Of a DNA stretch of 64,000 nucleotides, positions 8,561 through 17,328 are shown piece by piece. The notes beneath the pieces are model-generated. The model worked only from the letters and a program-made list of their open reading frames with translations, had not been told where the DNA came from and did not search any database. The translations under genes were made by a program, and so were the position numbers. Origin of the DNA: Pseudomonas benzenivorans (GTDB lineage Bacteria > Pseudomonadota > Gammaproteobacteria > Pseudomonadales > Pseudomonadaceae). How positions within the stretch are numbered: the stretch's first letter is position 1; each line of letters starts with the position of its first letter. The stretch covers positions 62,001 to 126,000 of the forward strand of contig NZ_FNCT01000011.1 in the NCBI RefSeq assembly GCF_900100495.1. The letters run 5' to 3'.

Positions 8561-10222
8561 TCAGAAGCTACCGCTGGTGGAGGCGCCGGCGGCGCTGGTT
8601 ACGCTGTTGTTGGCGCCCGGCTGCCAGCTCTTGACCTGGCTCGGGTCGCGTTCGCTGCGGATGATGCATTTCCACTCGACGCTCTGCTGCGCCGGCAGGC
8701 TGATCGCGCCGCGCCAGGTCGGATAGTCGCTGGTGTCGCTGAGCAGCACGGCACTGGCCGGGTTCCAGTTGCCCAGCTGGCTGCCGCCGCCCACTGCATA
8801 GACGCTGTCGCCCAGTAGGGTCAGGCCGTTATCGCAGCGGAAGTTCACGCTGACCAGCTCGCCGCCAGCGGTGCTGTCCGTGCGCCAGATGCGCACCTGG
8901 CCGTTGTCGTCGTGCAACGCCTGGCTGAAGCTGCCGCTGGCCACCTGGCCGGGATCGCCGAGGTTGGAACCGAGGGCGATCACCAGCGTCTGCTGGGCGC
9001 CGGTCACGCTCGCCACCAGCCCGGAGTAGCCGCTGTGGAACTGGATCGGCGAGTCGGCCTTGACCCCCGCCGTGCGGCGGATCTGGATCAGCTGGCGGAT
9101 GAAGTCGCCCAGGCCCCAGTCGTACATGTGCGACCAATAGACCACCGGTGTGCCGGGACTGCTGAGGATGTAGGTGTAGGCCTGCTTGCGCAGCGCGTCC
9201 GGCAGCGGCCAATGGTGCTGGCCGCCGTTCGGTCCCGGCGAGTAGCCGGTGTCGTGGTTGTCGACGAAGGTCACCGCCACCTCGCGCCAGCGCGGGTCGG
9301 GGTTGCCGTTGAGGCCGTGACGCCAGTCGGCGATGCCGCCGTTCTGCATGCGCTCCTTGAGGGCGAAGTCGAATACCGCGCACTTGGCGCGGTCCGACCA
9401 GTCCTTGAGGATCTGCTGCCAGCTCGCCGTGTGCCGCCAGTCCCAGCTCGGGTACTCGCCCGGCGCCTTCCACAGCTCGCCGACGCAGAAGCCGTTGTCG
9501 TGGGCCTCGCCCATCCAGCTGTCGACCCGCTCACCGGCATAGCCGCGGACGAAGTCGAAGCGGAAACCGCCGGCGCCGTAGTTGTTGCGCAGGTTGCCGG
9601 CCTCGTCGCGGAACATCGCGTAGTTCTGCGGATGGCCGCTATTGAGATCGGCATCGCCGCCGATGAAGCGGTCGCCGTCGTCGCAGTCGTTGGGGTAGTT
9701 GCCGGGATCGGCGCAGTCGTTGCGCCACAGGCCCTGGCCGGCCGGCAGGTTGATCTGCTTGTCCGGGTAGCCGCGGTTCATGTGGTTGGGCACCAGGTCG
9801 TAGATCGGCTTGACCCCGGCGCCATTCAGCGCGCTGGCGGCCTGCTGCAACTGGCTGTCGCTGCCGTAGCGGCCGTTCTTGTCGAAGTCGTGCCAGAAGT
9901 AGCCTTCGCCGCCGCCTGAGGTGCCCGCGGCGGGGTCGCTCCAGCTGGAGAAATCGCGCCAGGGCACCGGCATCCAGATGGAGGTGAAGCCGTCCGCGGC
10001 GATGCTCGGCGCCATGCCGGCCAGGGTGTTGTACCAGTTCTCCGGCGCAGTTCTGACCACGTTCCAGTGAAAGCCTTGCAGGATGATTTCATCGCCACCG
10101 TGGTAGCGCACGCCGTTCGCGGTCTTGCCCGCGGCTTCGGCCGCCTCGAGCAGGTTGCCATAGGGATAGGCCAACGGCGTCAGCGCCAGGACCAGGCCGG
10201 CGATCCGCAGGTATCGATTCAT
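8561..10222 (-). CDS. amyP: Maltotetraose-forming alpha-amylase (G4-amylase) with CBM20
   Basis: Secreted exo-acting GH13 enzyme that releases maltotetraose from starch. From memory it is very close to the P. stutzeri maltotetraohydrolase along the whole length: the mature N-terminus VRYHGGDEIILQGFHWNVV, the block WRNDCADPGNYPNDCDDGD and GLNGNPDPRWREVAVTFVDN are nearly identical. Catalytic residues are D223 (FRFDFVRG), E249 (CVGELW) and D324 (DNHDTG). Residues from about 455 to the end (GDSVYAVGGGSQLGNW) form a CBM20 starch-binding domain. Length is 553 residues. The start at 10222 is chosen because GGAGCTTTACG precedes it and a signal peptide of about 25-30 residues follows. It diverges from lamB across a MalT-box-like region. 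Confidence 0.95.
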   Translation of the reverse strand: MNRYLRIAGLVLALTPLAYPYGNLLEAAEAAGKTANGVRYHGGDEIILQGFHWNVVRTAPENWYNTLAGMAPSIAADGFTSIWMPVPWRDFSSWSDPAAGTSGGGEGYFWHDFDKNGRYGSDSQLQQAASALNGAGVKPIYDLVPNHMNRGYPDKQINLPAGQGLWRNDCADPGNYPNDCDDGDRFIGGDADLNSGHPQNYAMFRDEAGNLRNNYGAGGFRFDFVRGYAGERVDSWMGEAHDNGFCVGELWKAPGEYPSWDWRHTASWQQILKDWSDRAKCAVFDFALKERMQNGGIADWRHGLNGNPDPRWREVAVTFVDNHDTGYSPGPNGGQHHWPLPDALRKQAYTYILSSPGTPVVYWSHMYDWGLGDFIRQLIQIRRTAGVKADSPIQFHSGYSGLVASVTGAQQTLVIALGSNLGDPGQVASGSFSQALHDDNGQVRIWRTDSTAGGELVSVNFRCDNGLTLLGDSVYAVGGGSQLGNWNPASAVLLSDTSDYPTWRGAISLPAQQSVEWKCIIRSERDPSQVKSWQPGANNSVTSAAGASTSGSF

Positions 10223-10346
10223 CGTAAAGCTCCATTCTTGTAGTTGTTGAGAGCATCCGACTGCAGGGGCGCAGGCCCCGGGATGGAGGGCCGAGCGCCC
10301 CGACCGGGACCGCTCAGCCAACCCAGATTGCCGCCTCGGGCGCCCG

Positions 10347-10478
10347 CCCCATACCTCCCCCAGGCATTTTTTCGCGGCGTAGGCGCCAGGCGTAGCGGCG
10401 TCCCCGCCCCCGCCCTACCCGGGCGCAGCTTCCTACGCCCCGGCGCTCAGCCTTGAAAAAAACCAACCGGGGAGGATG
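10347..10478. promoter_or_regulatory. Putative MalT-type boxes in the amyP/lamB divergent region
   Basis: The 456-bp gap 10223-10678 carries several G-rich decamers. Pointing to lamB: GGGGAGGATG (10469-10478, identical to the one before malE) and two GGCGTAG cores 13 bp apart (10376 and 10389). Pointing to amyP: GGGGCGTAGG (10441-10432, identical to the malS-side box) and GGGGAGGTAT (10360-10351). The repeated decamers and the 13-bp spacing agree with MalT boxes. No coding potential is evident in the rest of the gap. Confidence 0.5.
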
Positions 10479-10678
10479 TGGCCCGGGGTGCCGATCCATG
10501 AGGCTTACCCCAGCCGCCACCCGGGGCCGTCGGTCGAAGCCGCCGGGGCGGTCGAGCCGCGCAGGGCAAGCGCCTGGCCTATCCCGCCAGTCGCGCCTGG
10601 TCTGTCGGCAGATGCCCGACCCGGCAGCCCGCAAGTCTCTGGCACCCCTGAATCCAAAAACAAAAAAAGGTCCCCACG

Positions 10679-11950
10679 ATGAACAAGATCCAACCCGCCC
10701 ACCTGTTCCGGCCCAGCGCGCTGCTCGCGGCCATGCTGCTGGCGACCCCGGCCCTGGCCGTGGACTTCCACGGCTACCTGCGTTCCGGCATCGGCGCCAC
10801 CGCCGGCGGCGGCGACCAGGCCTGCTTCCAGGCCGCCGGCGCGCCGGCCAAGTACCGCCTGGGCAACGAATGCGAGACCTATGCCGAGGTCGGCCTGGGC
10901 CAGGAAGTCTGGAAGGAAGGCGAGCAGAGCTTCTACGTCGACAGCATGATCGCCTACGTCTCCGGCCAGGAGAACGACTGGGAGGCTACCGACAGCGAAG
11001 ACAATCCGTTCAGCGACGGCACCAGCTCGATCCGCCAGTTCAACGTGCAGGGCAAGAACATCCTGAGCATGCTGCCGGGCTCCACCCTGTGGGCCGGCAA
11101 GCGCTACTACCAGCGCCATGACGTGCACATCAACGACTACTACTACTGGGATGTCTCCGGCCCCGGCGCCGGTGTCGAGAATATCGACCTGGGCTTCGCC
11201 AAGGCGCATGTCGCCTGGGTGCGCAACACCGATGGCGACTGGGTCTACGAGGGCGCCGGGGCCGGCACCAACGTGGCCAACGACACCTTCGACTTCCGCC
11301 TCAACGACATCGCCTTCAACACCGACGGCAAGCTGGAATTCGGCTACGACTTCGGCAAGGCCAACCTGACCGATCTGCAGGAAAAGGATCCGGGCTACCA
11401 GGACCAGAAAGGCCACCTGCTCACCGTGGAGCACGTCCAGGGCAACTGGTTCGGCGGCTACAACAAACTCGCCCTGCAGTACGGCACCGACGGCATCATC
11501 GGCTCCAGCGGGCGCAACAGCACCGGCAACAGCGATGGCGACATGCAGCGCCTGGTCAACCAGGGCGTGGTGGCGCTCGGCGACAACATCGAAATGATGT
11601 ATGTGCAGATCTACGAGAACAAAGACTTCGACAACGACTCCGGCCAGGAATGGTTGTCCTTCGGCGTGCGTCCGGTCTACAAGTGGGACAACGTGATGAG
11701 CACCGCCCTGGAGTTCGGCTACGACCAGATCGACCCGCAAGCCGATGGCGCCGACACCGTCGACCTGAAGAAGATCACCCTGGCCCAGCAGTGGTCGGCC
11801 GGCAGCAGCTTCTGGGCCCGCCCGCAGATCCGCGTGTTCGCCACCTACGCCATGTGGGACGGCGACAAGTACAACGCCGCCAGCGAGTCGGTCGAGGTCG
11901 GCGACGACAACGGCCTGACCTTCGGCGTACAGGCCGAGGCCTGGTGGTAA
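10679..11950 (+). CDS. lamB: LamB, maltoporin
   Basis: Outer-membrane trimeric beta-barrel for maltodextrin diffusion. It has 423 residues with a signal peptide of about 27 residues ending ATPALA. The mature protein begins VDFHGYLRSGIGAT and has the LamB landmarks CFQAAGAPAKYRLGNECETY, LWAGKRYYQRHDVHINDYYYW and a terminal aromatic FGVQAEAWW suited to BAM recognition. It is the first gene right of the shared amyP/lamB control region; malM follows 281 bp later beyond a REPIN and two hairpins. A second LamB-type porin is encoded at 49513 in the glucose operon. Confidence 0.95.
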   Translation: MNKIQPAHLFRPSALLAAMLLATPALAVDFHGYLRSGIGATAGGGDQACFQAAGAPAKYRLGNECETYAEVGLGQEVWKEGEQSFYVDSMIAYVSGQENDWEATDSEDNPFSDGTSSIRQFNVQGKNILSMLPGSTLWAGKRYYQRHDVHINDYYYWDVSGPGAGVENIDLGFAKAHVAWVRNTDGDWVYEGAGAGTNVANDTFDFRLNDIAFNTDGKLEFGYDFGKANLTDLQEKDPGYQDQKGHLLTVEHVQGNWFGGYNKLALQYGTDGIIGSSGRNSTGNSDGDMQRLVNQGVVALGDNIEMMYVQIYENKDFDNDSGQEWLSFGVRPVYKWDNVMSTALEFGYDQIDPQADGADTVDLKKITLAQQWSAGSSFWARPQIRVFATYAMWDGDKYNAASESVEVGDDNGLTFGVQAEAWW

Positions 11951-11963
11951 CGGCTTACCTATC

Positions 11964-12053
11964 CGTAGGGTGCGCCGTGCGCACCATTGGCTGTAGGCAC
12001 TTGGGCTTGCGGGCAGCTGGTGCGCACAGCCTAGGCGGCCCCGCTCACCCTAC
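11964..12053. repeat. REPIN 5
   Basis: Short arm 11964-11986 (CGTAGGGTGCGCC plus GTGCGCACCA), then long arm 12019-12053 containing CCTAGGCGGCCCC. It lies 13 bp after the lamB stop. The arm order is opposite to REPINs 1-4. Confidence 0.8.
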
Positions 12054-12063
12054 CCGGCTCGCC

Positions 12064-12159
12064 GGCCCCCGTTGCATCCGGGGGCTTTAGCCGGTCGATG
12101 TTTCAAACGCTGCTCCAGTGGTTTTTGCCCCGGACCTGCAACAGGCCGGGGCCCTTTTC
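12064..12159 (+). terminator. Candidate terminator hairpins after lamB
   Basis: Two stem-loops: GCCCCCG (from 12064) pairing with the downstream CGGGGGC then TTTAG, and GCCCCGG (from 12127) pairing with CCGGGGC around a CCTG..CAGG inner stem, followed by CCTTTT. The second is the better terminator. They would separate lamB from malM, although read-through is possible. Confidence 0.45.
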
Positions 12160-12231
12160 CAAGAGGCCGCTCACCCACACCCAAGCGCGTGAACCGGGCT
12201 CACAGGCGTGAACAGAATAAGAGGAACACCC

Positions 12232-13155
12232 ATGCCGCACTTCAAGACAACCAGCATCGCGCTGCTCGGGCTGCTGCTGGCCGGCTGCGCCGGCGACTCC
12301 CTGCGCCGTGTCGATGCCCTGAGCCAGGCACCCGCGCCCCTCAGTATTTCCCAGGATTCGGCCATGCACGCCCTCGCGGCGGCGCCGAACTGCTGCAGCG
12401 CTCTCGACACCCTGCCCTACACCCCGCTCGAACCCGGCTTCAGCGGCAACGTGGTGATCGATCGCCACGCCCCGGCCTTCCAGTTCAAGACCGGCAAGAG
12501 CTTCTTCCGCGCCTTCAAGCTGCCGGCGCACAGCCGTTCCTTCGAGATCCGCCTGTACAGCCAGGCCGGCGACAGCGTGCTGGCCCCCAACGCCATGCTG
12601 CTCGACAGCCGCTTCCAGACCACCCGCCTGCTCGGCGTGGAAGACTTCAGCTTTGTACCGGCCCAGGGCCTCAAGGGCGACAGCCTGGATGCGCGCCTGC
12701 GCGTGGATCGCCTGTACCTGGACAACCCCGGTAACGAGAGCTACCTGGTGCTCTATACCAGCGACGCGCAGATGGCCGGGAAAACCATCATCGAGCACCC
12801 GGCCAAGGCCTATGCCAAGGCCCGCGGCAACCAACCGCCGAACATCCCCGACCTGGTCGCCAAGCACGCGCCGGAAGGCATCATCAAGCTGGTGTTGATC
12901 GAGGACCAGAGCGGCGGGCAGCAGGCCAACAGCTACGTGCCGCCGCGCAGCATCGGCATGGAAATGGGCAACCAGCTGCCCAGCGTGCCTGCCCCGGCCG
13001 TGCTGCCGGAGACCCAGGCCTACTACCGCCAGGCCATCGATGCAGCCCTGGCCAGTCAGGACCTGGAACGCGCCCTGCGCCTGGCCGACGAAGCCGCACG
13101 GGTCGGCGATGACAGCGCCAAGGCCTACCTGCTCGAGCGCATCCAGATCAAGTAA
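12232..13155 (+). CDS. malM: MalM-like maltose operon periplasmic lipoprotein
   Basis: Homologue of the MalM protein encoded next to lamB in enteric bacteria, whose molecular role is unsettled. The 307-residue protein has a signal sequence ending in a lipobox LLLAGC (C19), so it is expected to be lipid-anchored, facing the periplasm. LPYTPLEPG, FKTGKSFFRAFKLPAHSRSFEIRLYS and MLLDSRFQTTRLL are MalM-type blocks. The last 50 residues are helical and Ala-rich. The Met at 12232 is preferred because AAGAGGAAC precedes it; an in-frame GTG lies at 12208. Linkage to lamB supports a maltose role. An intrinsic terminator follows. Confidence 0.85.
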   Translation: MPHFKTTSIALLGLLLAGCAGDSLRRVDALSQAPAPLSISQDSAMHALAAAPNCCSALDTLPYTPLEPGFSGNVVIDRHAPAFQFKTGKSFFRAFKLPAHSRSFEIRLYSQAGDSVLAPNAMLLDSRFQTTRLLGVEDFSFVPAQGLKGDSLDARLRVDRLYLDNPGNESYLVLYTSDAQMAGKTIIEHPAKAYAKARGNQPPNIPDLVAKHAPEGIIKLVLIEDQSGGQQANSYVPPRSIGMEMGNQLPSVPAPAVLPETQAYYRQAIDAALASQDLERALRLADEAARVGDDSAKAYLLERIQIK

Positions 13156-13180
13156 GCCAATCCCTCCAGGGATGTTTCCG

Positions 13181-13205
13181 GGCGGCCACTGGCCGCCTTT
13201 TTTTT
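13181..13205 (+). terminator. Rho-independent terminator after malM
   Basis: GGCGGCCA pairs with TGGCCGCC around a 2-base loop and is followed directly by an uninterrupted T8 run. This is the clearest intrinsic terminator in the window. Confidence 0.85.
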
Positions 13206-13271
13206 GGCGCTGTCCCAATGATGCGTTGCACGGGAGACTCAGGGCTGAACCCTTTTGCCGGGCGGCAGCGG

Positions 13272-13334
13272 GTAGGGTGCGCTGTGCGCACCAACTCGGG
13301 CGACGAATCACTGGTGCGCACGGCGCACCCTACG
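13272..13334. repeat. REPIN 6
   Basis: Two short arms, 13272-13293 and 13313-13334 (GGTGCGCACGGCGCACCCTA plus CG), between malM and the orphan malE. The gap 13156-13451 holds only the terminator, this REPIN and an AT-rich tract (T8 at 13392-13399) before the next gene. Confidence 0.85.
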
Positions 13335-13451
13335 GCTCCAGTCCAACTTACGTTTATTGGCGATAGCTGAACGCAACATGCGATTGGGAAATTTTTTTTG
13401 ACCTGCAAACGAGGCTAGCCAATCCCCTTCCCCCAACCATGAGACCCCAGG

Positions 13452-14681
13452 ATGAAAACAACAATAATCCTCCTAGTCCTGCTGCTGCCGTCACTGCCGC
13501 AATTCACCCAGGCATTCGAGAAACACGCGCTGACGGTGTGGATCAACCCGGACAAGGGCCATGACGGCCTGCGCCAGGTTGCCGAACGCTTCAGCCGCGA
13601 CACCGGCATGCCGGTCAAGGTCATCGCGCCCGACGACCTGGCCAGCCGCTTCGAACGCCTCGGCGCCACCGCCCAGGGCCCGGATATCGTGCTGTTCGCC
13701 CATGACCGCTTCGGTTCCTGGATCAACGCCGGCCTGCTGGCGCCCCTCAGCCCCAGCGCCGAGGCGCGCGAACGCGCGCCGGACTTCGCCTGGCAGGCGC
13801 TGCGCACGGGCCGCGATTTCTACGGCTACCCGCTGGCCATCGAGGCGGTCAGCCTGATCTACAACCCCGAGCTGGTCGCCCAGCCACCGCGCGACCTGGA
13901 ACAACTGGTTGCGCTGGATCGCCAGCTGCGCGCCCGGGGCAAGCGCGCCATCGCCTGGGACTACCGCAACCTGTACTTCTCCTGGCCGTTCATCAACGCC
14001 GGGGGCGCCTACAGCATCGGCAAGCACCAGGGCCTCTACGACCTGAGCGACCTGGGTATCGCCGGCCCGGCGGCGGTCGCCGGCGTCCAGCGCCTCAAGG
14101 CCCTGCTCGACAGCGGCGTGCTCGACAGCGGCAGCGACTACGGCACGATGATGGAGGGCTTCAAGCGCGGCGAGGTGGCGATGATCGTCAACGGCCCCTG
14201 GGCCTGGAACGAGCTGCGCGCCGCCGGCATCCCCTTCGCCCTGGCTGCGGTGCCGGGCCCCAGTGCCGAGCAGCCGGGGCGGCCCTTCGTCGGCATCCAG
14301 GCCGCCGGCCTGAATCGCCACAGCCCGCACCGCGACCAGGCGCTCGACTTCCTCGAGCACTACCTCAGCACTGCCGCGGGCCTGCGCCTGATCGACGCCG
14401 ACAAGCCGCTGGGCGCGCCGGCCAACCTGGAGATGATGGCCGAGCGGCAGGACGACCCGCTGATCGCCGCCACCTACGCGGCGGCCATGGGCGGCGAGAC
14501 CATGCCGGACATCCCCGAGATGAAGCGCTTCTGGAGCCTGTTCGACAAGCGCTTCGCGGCCATGCTGCACGGCCAGCGGCCGATCCCCGCGACCCTCGAG
14601 GAGATCGCCCGGCGCCTGCACGCCACCGGCCGCATGCAGGGCCAGCGGCGTCTGCACTACCCGGCCGGCGGCGACTCCTGA
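13452..14681 (+). CDS. Second MalE-like maltose-binding protein (orphan)
   Basis: Periplasmic solute-binding protein of 409 residues, a diverged paralogue of the MalE at 735-1922. It shares LTVWINPDKGHDGL, GPDIVLFAHDRFGSWINAGLL, FSWPFINAGGAYS, AMIVNGPWAWNEL and GGETMPDIPEM. A signal peptide of about 21 residues ends FTQA. It has an extended basic tail (RRLHATGRMQGQRRLHYP) that MalE1 lacks. No permease or ATPase gene is adjacent: malM lies upstream behind a terminator, and the modC gene downstream is convergent. It may share the MalFG transporter with a different ligand preference, or act as a sensor for a chemoreceptor; neither is shown. Confidence 0.88.
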   Translation: MKTTIILLVLLLPSLPQFTQAFEKHALTVWINPDKGHDGLRQVAERFSRDTGMPVKVIAPDDLASRFERLGATAQGPDIVLFAHDRFGSWINAGLLAPLSPSAEARERAPDFAWQALRTGRDFYGYPLAIEAVSLIYNPELVAQPPRDLEQLVALDRQLRARGKRAIAWDYRNLYFSWPFINAGGAYSIGKHQGLYDLSDLGIAGPAAVAGVQRLKALLDSGVLDSGSDYGTMMEGFKRGEVAMIVNGPWAWNELRAAGIPFALAAVPGPSAEQPGRPFVGIQAAGLNRHSPHRDQALDFLEHYLSTAAGLRLIDADKPLGAPANLEMMAERQDDPLIAATYAAAMGGETMPDIPEMKRFWSLFDKRFAAMLHGQRPIPATLEEIARRLHATGRMQGQRRLHYPAGGDS

Positions 14682-14691
14682 ACCGCTGCCC

Positions 14692-15777
14692 TCAGCCTGG
14701 CATCAGGTGGATGGTCTCGCCGCGCAGGCGCACCTCGATGGCCTGCCCTTCGGCCAGGCCGTAGCGCTGTGCCACATGCCGCGGCACGTTCATGCTCAGG
14801 CGCTCGTCGCCCACCGCCAGGCTGACGCGAAATTGCTCGCCGAGCGACAGCAGGCGCTCGACCCGCACCGCCACCGGGTTGTCCAGCGCGGTGCCGGGGC
14901 GGCTGTTGAGCGGCATCAGCAGCACGCCCGAGGTCGGCATCGCCCACCTGACCTCCCGCCCTGCGGGCAACTGGGGCTGGGCCCGCACCCTGAGCGTCAG
15001 GCCCTGCCACTGCAGCAGGCTGTGGTCGGCGGCGTGGCCGAGGATGCGCCCGCTGAACAGGTTGCGCATGCCCAGCAGGCGCGCCACCTGGGCCGAGGCC
15101 GGGGCCTGCAGCAGGCGATCCGGGGTGTCGGTCTGCAGGCTGGTGCCGGCGGCGAGGATGCACATGCGGTCGGCCAGCAGCGTGGCCTCCTCCAGGTCAT
15201 GGGTGACCAGCAACACCGGCATGCGCAGCTCCCGGCGCAGCTCGGCCAGTTCGTGGTACAGCGCTTCGCGGGTGCTGCGGTCCACCGCGGAAAACGGCTC
15301 GTCGAGCAGCAGCACCCGCGGCTCGCGCGCCAGCGCCCGGGCCACCGCGACCCGCTGCTGCTGGCCGCCGGACAACTGGTGCGGGCGGCGCTGGCCCAGG
15401 CCGTGCAGGTGCACCCGCTCCAGCCAGGCCTGGGCGCGCGCCAGGCGCTGCGCCTTGGGGTAATCGAGCAGCGCCTCGGCGACGTTCTCCTGGGCCGTCA
15501 GGTGGGGAAACAGGGCGAAGTGCTGGAACACCATGCCGATCCGCCGGTGCAGGGTCGGCACGGCGATGCCGCGCAGGCTGTCGAACCAGGTCTCGCCGCC
15601 ACAGTGGATGGAGCCGGCTTGCGGCTGGTAGAGCCCGGCGATGCTGCGCAGCAAGGTGGACTTGCCGCTGCCCGAGGGCCCGACCAATGCCAGCACCTCG
15701 CCCGGCGCGCAGTCGAGTTCGGCATCCAGCGGAATCGGTCCGGCCTGCGTCAGGCGCAGCTGCAGCCCCTCAGTCAT
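14692..15777 (-). CDS. modC: ModC, molybdate ABC transporter ATP-binding protein
   Basis: Cytoplasmic ATPase of the high-affinity molybdate importer. It has 361 residues: Walker A GPSGSGKST (about 33-41), signature LSGGQQQR, Walker B VLLLDEPFSAVD, the His switch VTHD, and a C-terminal TOBE/Mop domain (about 290-355) that binds molybdate. It overlaps the end of modB by 8 bp, so the two are probably translationally coupled. It is last in the modE-modA-modB-modC order and convergent with the orphan MalE. Confidence 0.93.
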   Translation of the reverse strand: MTEGLQLRLTQAGPIPLDAELDCAPGEVLALVGPSGSGKSTLLRSIAGLYQPQAGSIHCGGETWFDSLRGIAVPTLHRRIGMVFQHFALFPHLTAQENVAEALLDYPKAQRLARAQAWLERVHLHGLGQRRPHQLSGGQQQRVAVARALAREPRVLLLDEPFSAVDRSTREALYHELAELRRELRMPVLLVTHDLEEATLLADRMCILAAGTSLQTDTPDRLLQAPASAQVARLLGMRNLFSGRILGHAADHSLLQWQGLTLRVRAQPQLPAGREVRWAMPTSGVLLMPLNSRPGTALDNPVAVRVERLLSLGEQFRVSLAVGDERLSMNVPRHVAQRYGLAEGQAIEVRLRGETIHLMPG

Positions 15778-16444
15778 GCGTCTGGCTCCTGGCCAGGCGC
15801 GCCGTGGCGAAGTACGACAGGCCGATGGCGGCCAGGGAGATCAGCAGCAGCACCGCCGACATCACCCCGGCAGCCTGGTCGTCGAAGGCCTGCACCCGGT
15901 CGTAGATGGCGATGGCGATGGTGCGGGTCTCCCCCGGAATGCTGCCGCCGACCATCAGCACCACGCCGAACTCGCCGAGGGTATGGGCGAAGGTCAGCAC
16001 CAGGGCGGAGAGGATGCCCGGCCAGGCCAGCGGCAGCTCGATGCGCCGCAGCACCCGCCAGGGCGACAGGCCGCAGCAACGCGCCGCCTCGCGCACCTCG
16101 CGCGGGATGGCCTCGAACGCCCGCTGCATCGGCTGGATGGCGAACGGCAGGTTGAACAGCACCGAGGCGATCAGCAGACCGGCGAAGGAGAACGTCAGCT
16201 GCGCACCGAACAGCGACTGGTAGGCCCGGCCGAGCGGCGAATCGGCGCCCAGGGCCAGCAGCAGGTAGAAACCCAGCACCGTCGGCGGCAGCACCAGCGG
16301 CAGGGCCAACAGGGCTTCGACCAGGCTCTTGCCGCGAAAGCGGCTCCATGCCAGCTTGCGCCCGATCCACACGCCCAGCGGCAGCAGGATCAGCATGGTC
16401 CAGAATGCCAGTTGCAGCGACAGCAGCAGGGCCGGCCAATCCAT
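15770..16444 (-). CDS. modB: ModB, molybdate ABC transporter permease
   Basis: Integral membrane subunit of the molybdate importer, 224 residues with about five hydrophobic segments. The cytoplasmic coupling motif EAARCCGLSPWRVLRRIELP has the EAA-x3-G pattern. GSIPGETRTIAIAIYD is typical of ModB. It sits between modA (9 bp upstream) and modC (overlapping), in one operon. Confidence 0.93.
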   Translation of the reverse strand: MDWPALLLSLQLAFWTMLILLPLGVWIGRKLAWSRFRGKSLVEALLALPLVLPPTVLGFYLLLALGADSPLGRAYQSLFGAQLTFSFAGLLIASVLFNLPFAIQPMQRAFEAIPREVREAARCCGLSPWRVLRRIELPLAWPGILSALVLTFAHTLGEFGVVLMVGGSIPGETRTIAIAIYDRVQAFDDQAAGVMSAVLLLISLAAIGLSYFATARLARSQTHD

Positions 16445-16453
16445 AGCGACTCC

Positions 16454-17239
16454 CTAGTTCGCGGCGGGCAGGCTGAAGCCGTACCGGCGCAGGATGCTGC
16501 GCGCGACCGGCTGCTGCAGGTACTGGTAGAAGGCCTGGCTGGTGGCGCCCGCGCCCTTGAGCAGGACCATGCGCTGGCGCAGCGGTGAATGCCAGTGCTC
16601 GGGTATCAGCACGAACTGGCCGCGCTTGGCCACATCCGGCGCCAGGGCCAGGGAATAGGCGACGATGCCGCCCTGGGCATTGCCGGAAGTGGCGAACTGC
16701 GCGGCCTGCGCGACGTTTTCGCCGAGCACCAGCTTGCCCTGCAGCGCGTCCCACAGCCCGGCATGGCGCAGGGCTTCCTCGGCGCGCCGACCGTAAGGCG
16801 CGTGCTCCGGGTTGGCGATGGCGAACTTGCCGATCTTTCCCGCCGCCAGCGCCGCTCGCAAGCCCGTGAGCTCGGCATCGGCCTTAAGCACAGAGCCATG
16901 CGGTACCGCCAGGACGATACGGCCCATCGCATAGAGCGCGCCCTCGTCGAGGGTCTTCCCCGCCGCCGCCAGTTGCTCGACATAGCTTTCGTCGGCCGCC
17001 AGGTACAGCTGGAACGGCGCGCCCTCGCTGATCTGCCGGTAGAAGTTGCCGGACGAGCCGAACACCAGCTTCAGTCGTTTGCCGGTGTCCGCCTCGAACC
17101 GGGCGCTCACCTCTTCCAGGGCGAACTTGAGATCGGCCGCCGCCGCGACCACCGGGGTGTCGGCCTCGGCCAGGATGGGCAGCAGCAAGGCGAGCGAAAG
17201 CCCCAGCAGCAGGCGGCGTAGCGTTCCGTGAAGCGACAT
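16454..17239 (-). CDS. modA: ModA, periplasmic molybdate-binding protein
   Basis: Captures molybdate (and usually tungstate) for ModBC. It has 261 residues with a signal peptide of about 26 residues (cleaved near AEA-DTPV). VVAAAADLKFALEEV, VFGSSGNFYRQISEGAPF and PEHAPYGRRAEEAL are ModA landmarks, and the SSG turn is a known oxyanion contact in the family. The Met at 17239 follows GGAGACTGCCG; an upstream Met (17287) would lie in the operator. A ModE-type palindrome sits about 33 bp upstream. Confidence 0.93.
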   Translation of the reverse strand: MSLHGTLRRLLLGLSLALLLPILAEADTPVVAAAADLKFALEEVSARFEADTGKRLKLVFGSSGNFYRQISEGAPFQLYLAADESYVEQLAAAGKTLDEGALYAMGRIVLAVPHGSVLKADAELTGLRAALAAGKIGKFAIANPEHAPYGRRAEEALRHAGLWDALQGKLVLGENVAQAAQFATSGNAQGGIVAYSLALAPDVAKRGQFVLIPEHWHSPLRQRMVLLKGAGATSQAFYQYLQQPVARSILRRYGFSLPAAN

Positions 17240-17271
17240 CGGCAGTCTCCGGTTCCGCAGTGGGCAAAAAC

Positions 17272-17295
17272 CGCTATATCCTTCCATATACAGCG
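17272..17295. promoter_or_regulatory. ModE-type operator upstream of modA
   Basis: CGCTATAT-N6-ATATACAGCG is a near palindrome of the ModE class (E. coli consensus CGTTATAT-N-ATATAACG). It lies between modE and modA, 33 bp before the modA start, and stands out as AT-rich in a GC-rich region. Confidence 0.7.
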
Positions 17296-17328
17296 CTTGC
17301 CAGTCCAGAACATTGGTTGGCTCCTTCG

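Noticed and set aside
13391..13425. TTGACC and an AT tract as a sigma-70 promoter of the orphan malE
   Set aside because: No acceptable -10 box at the right distance.
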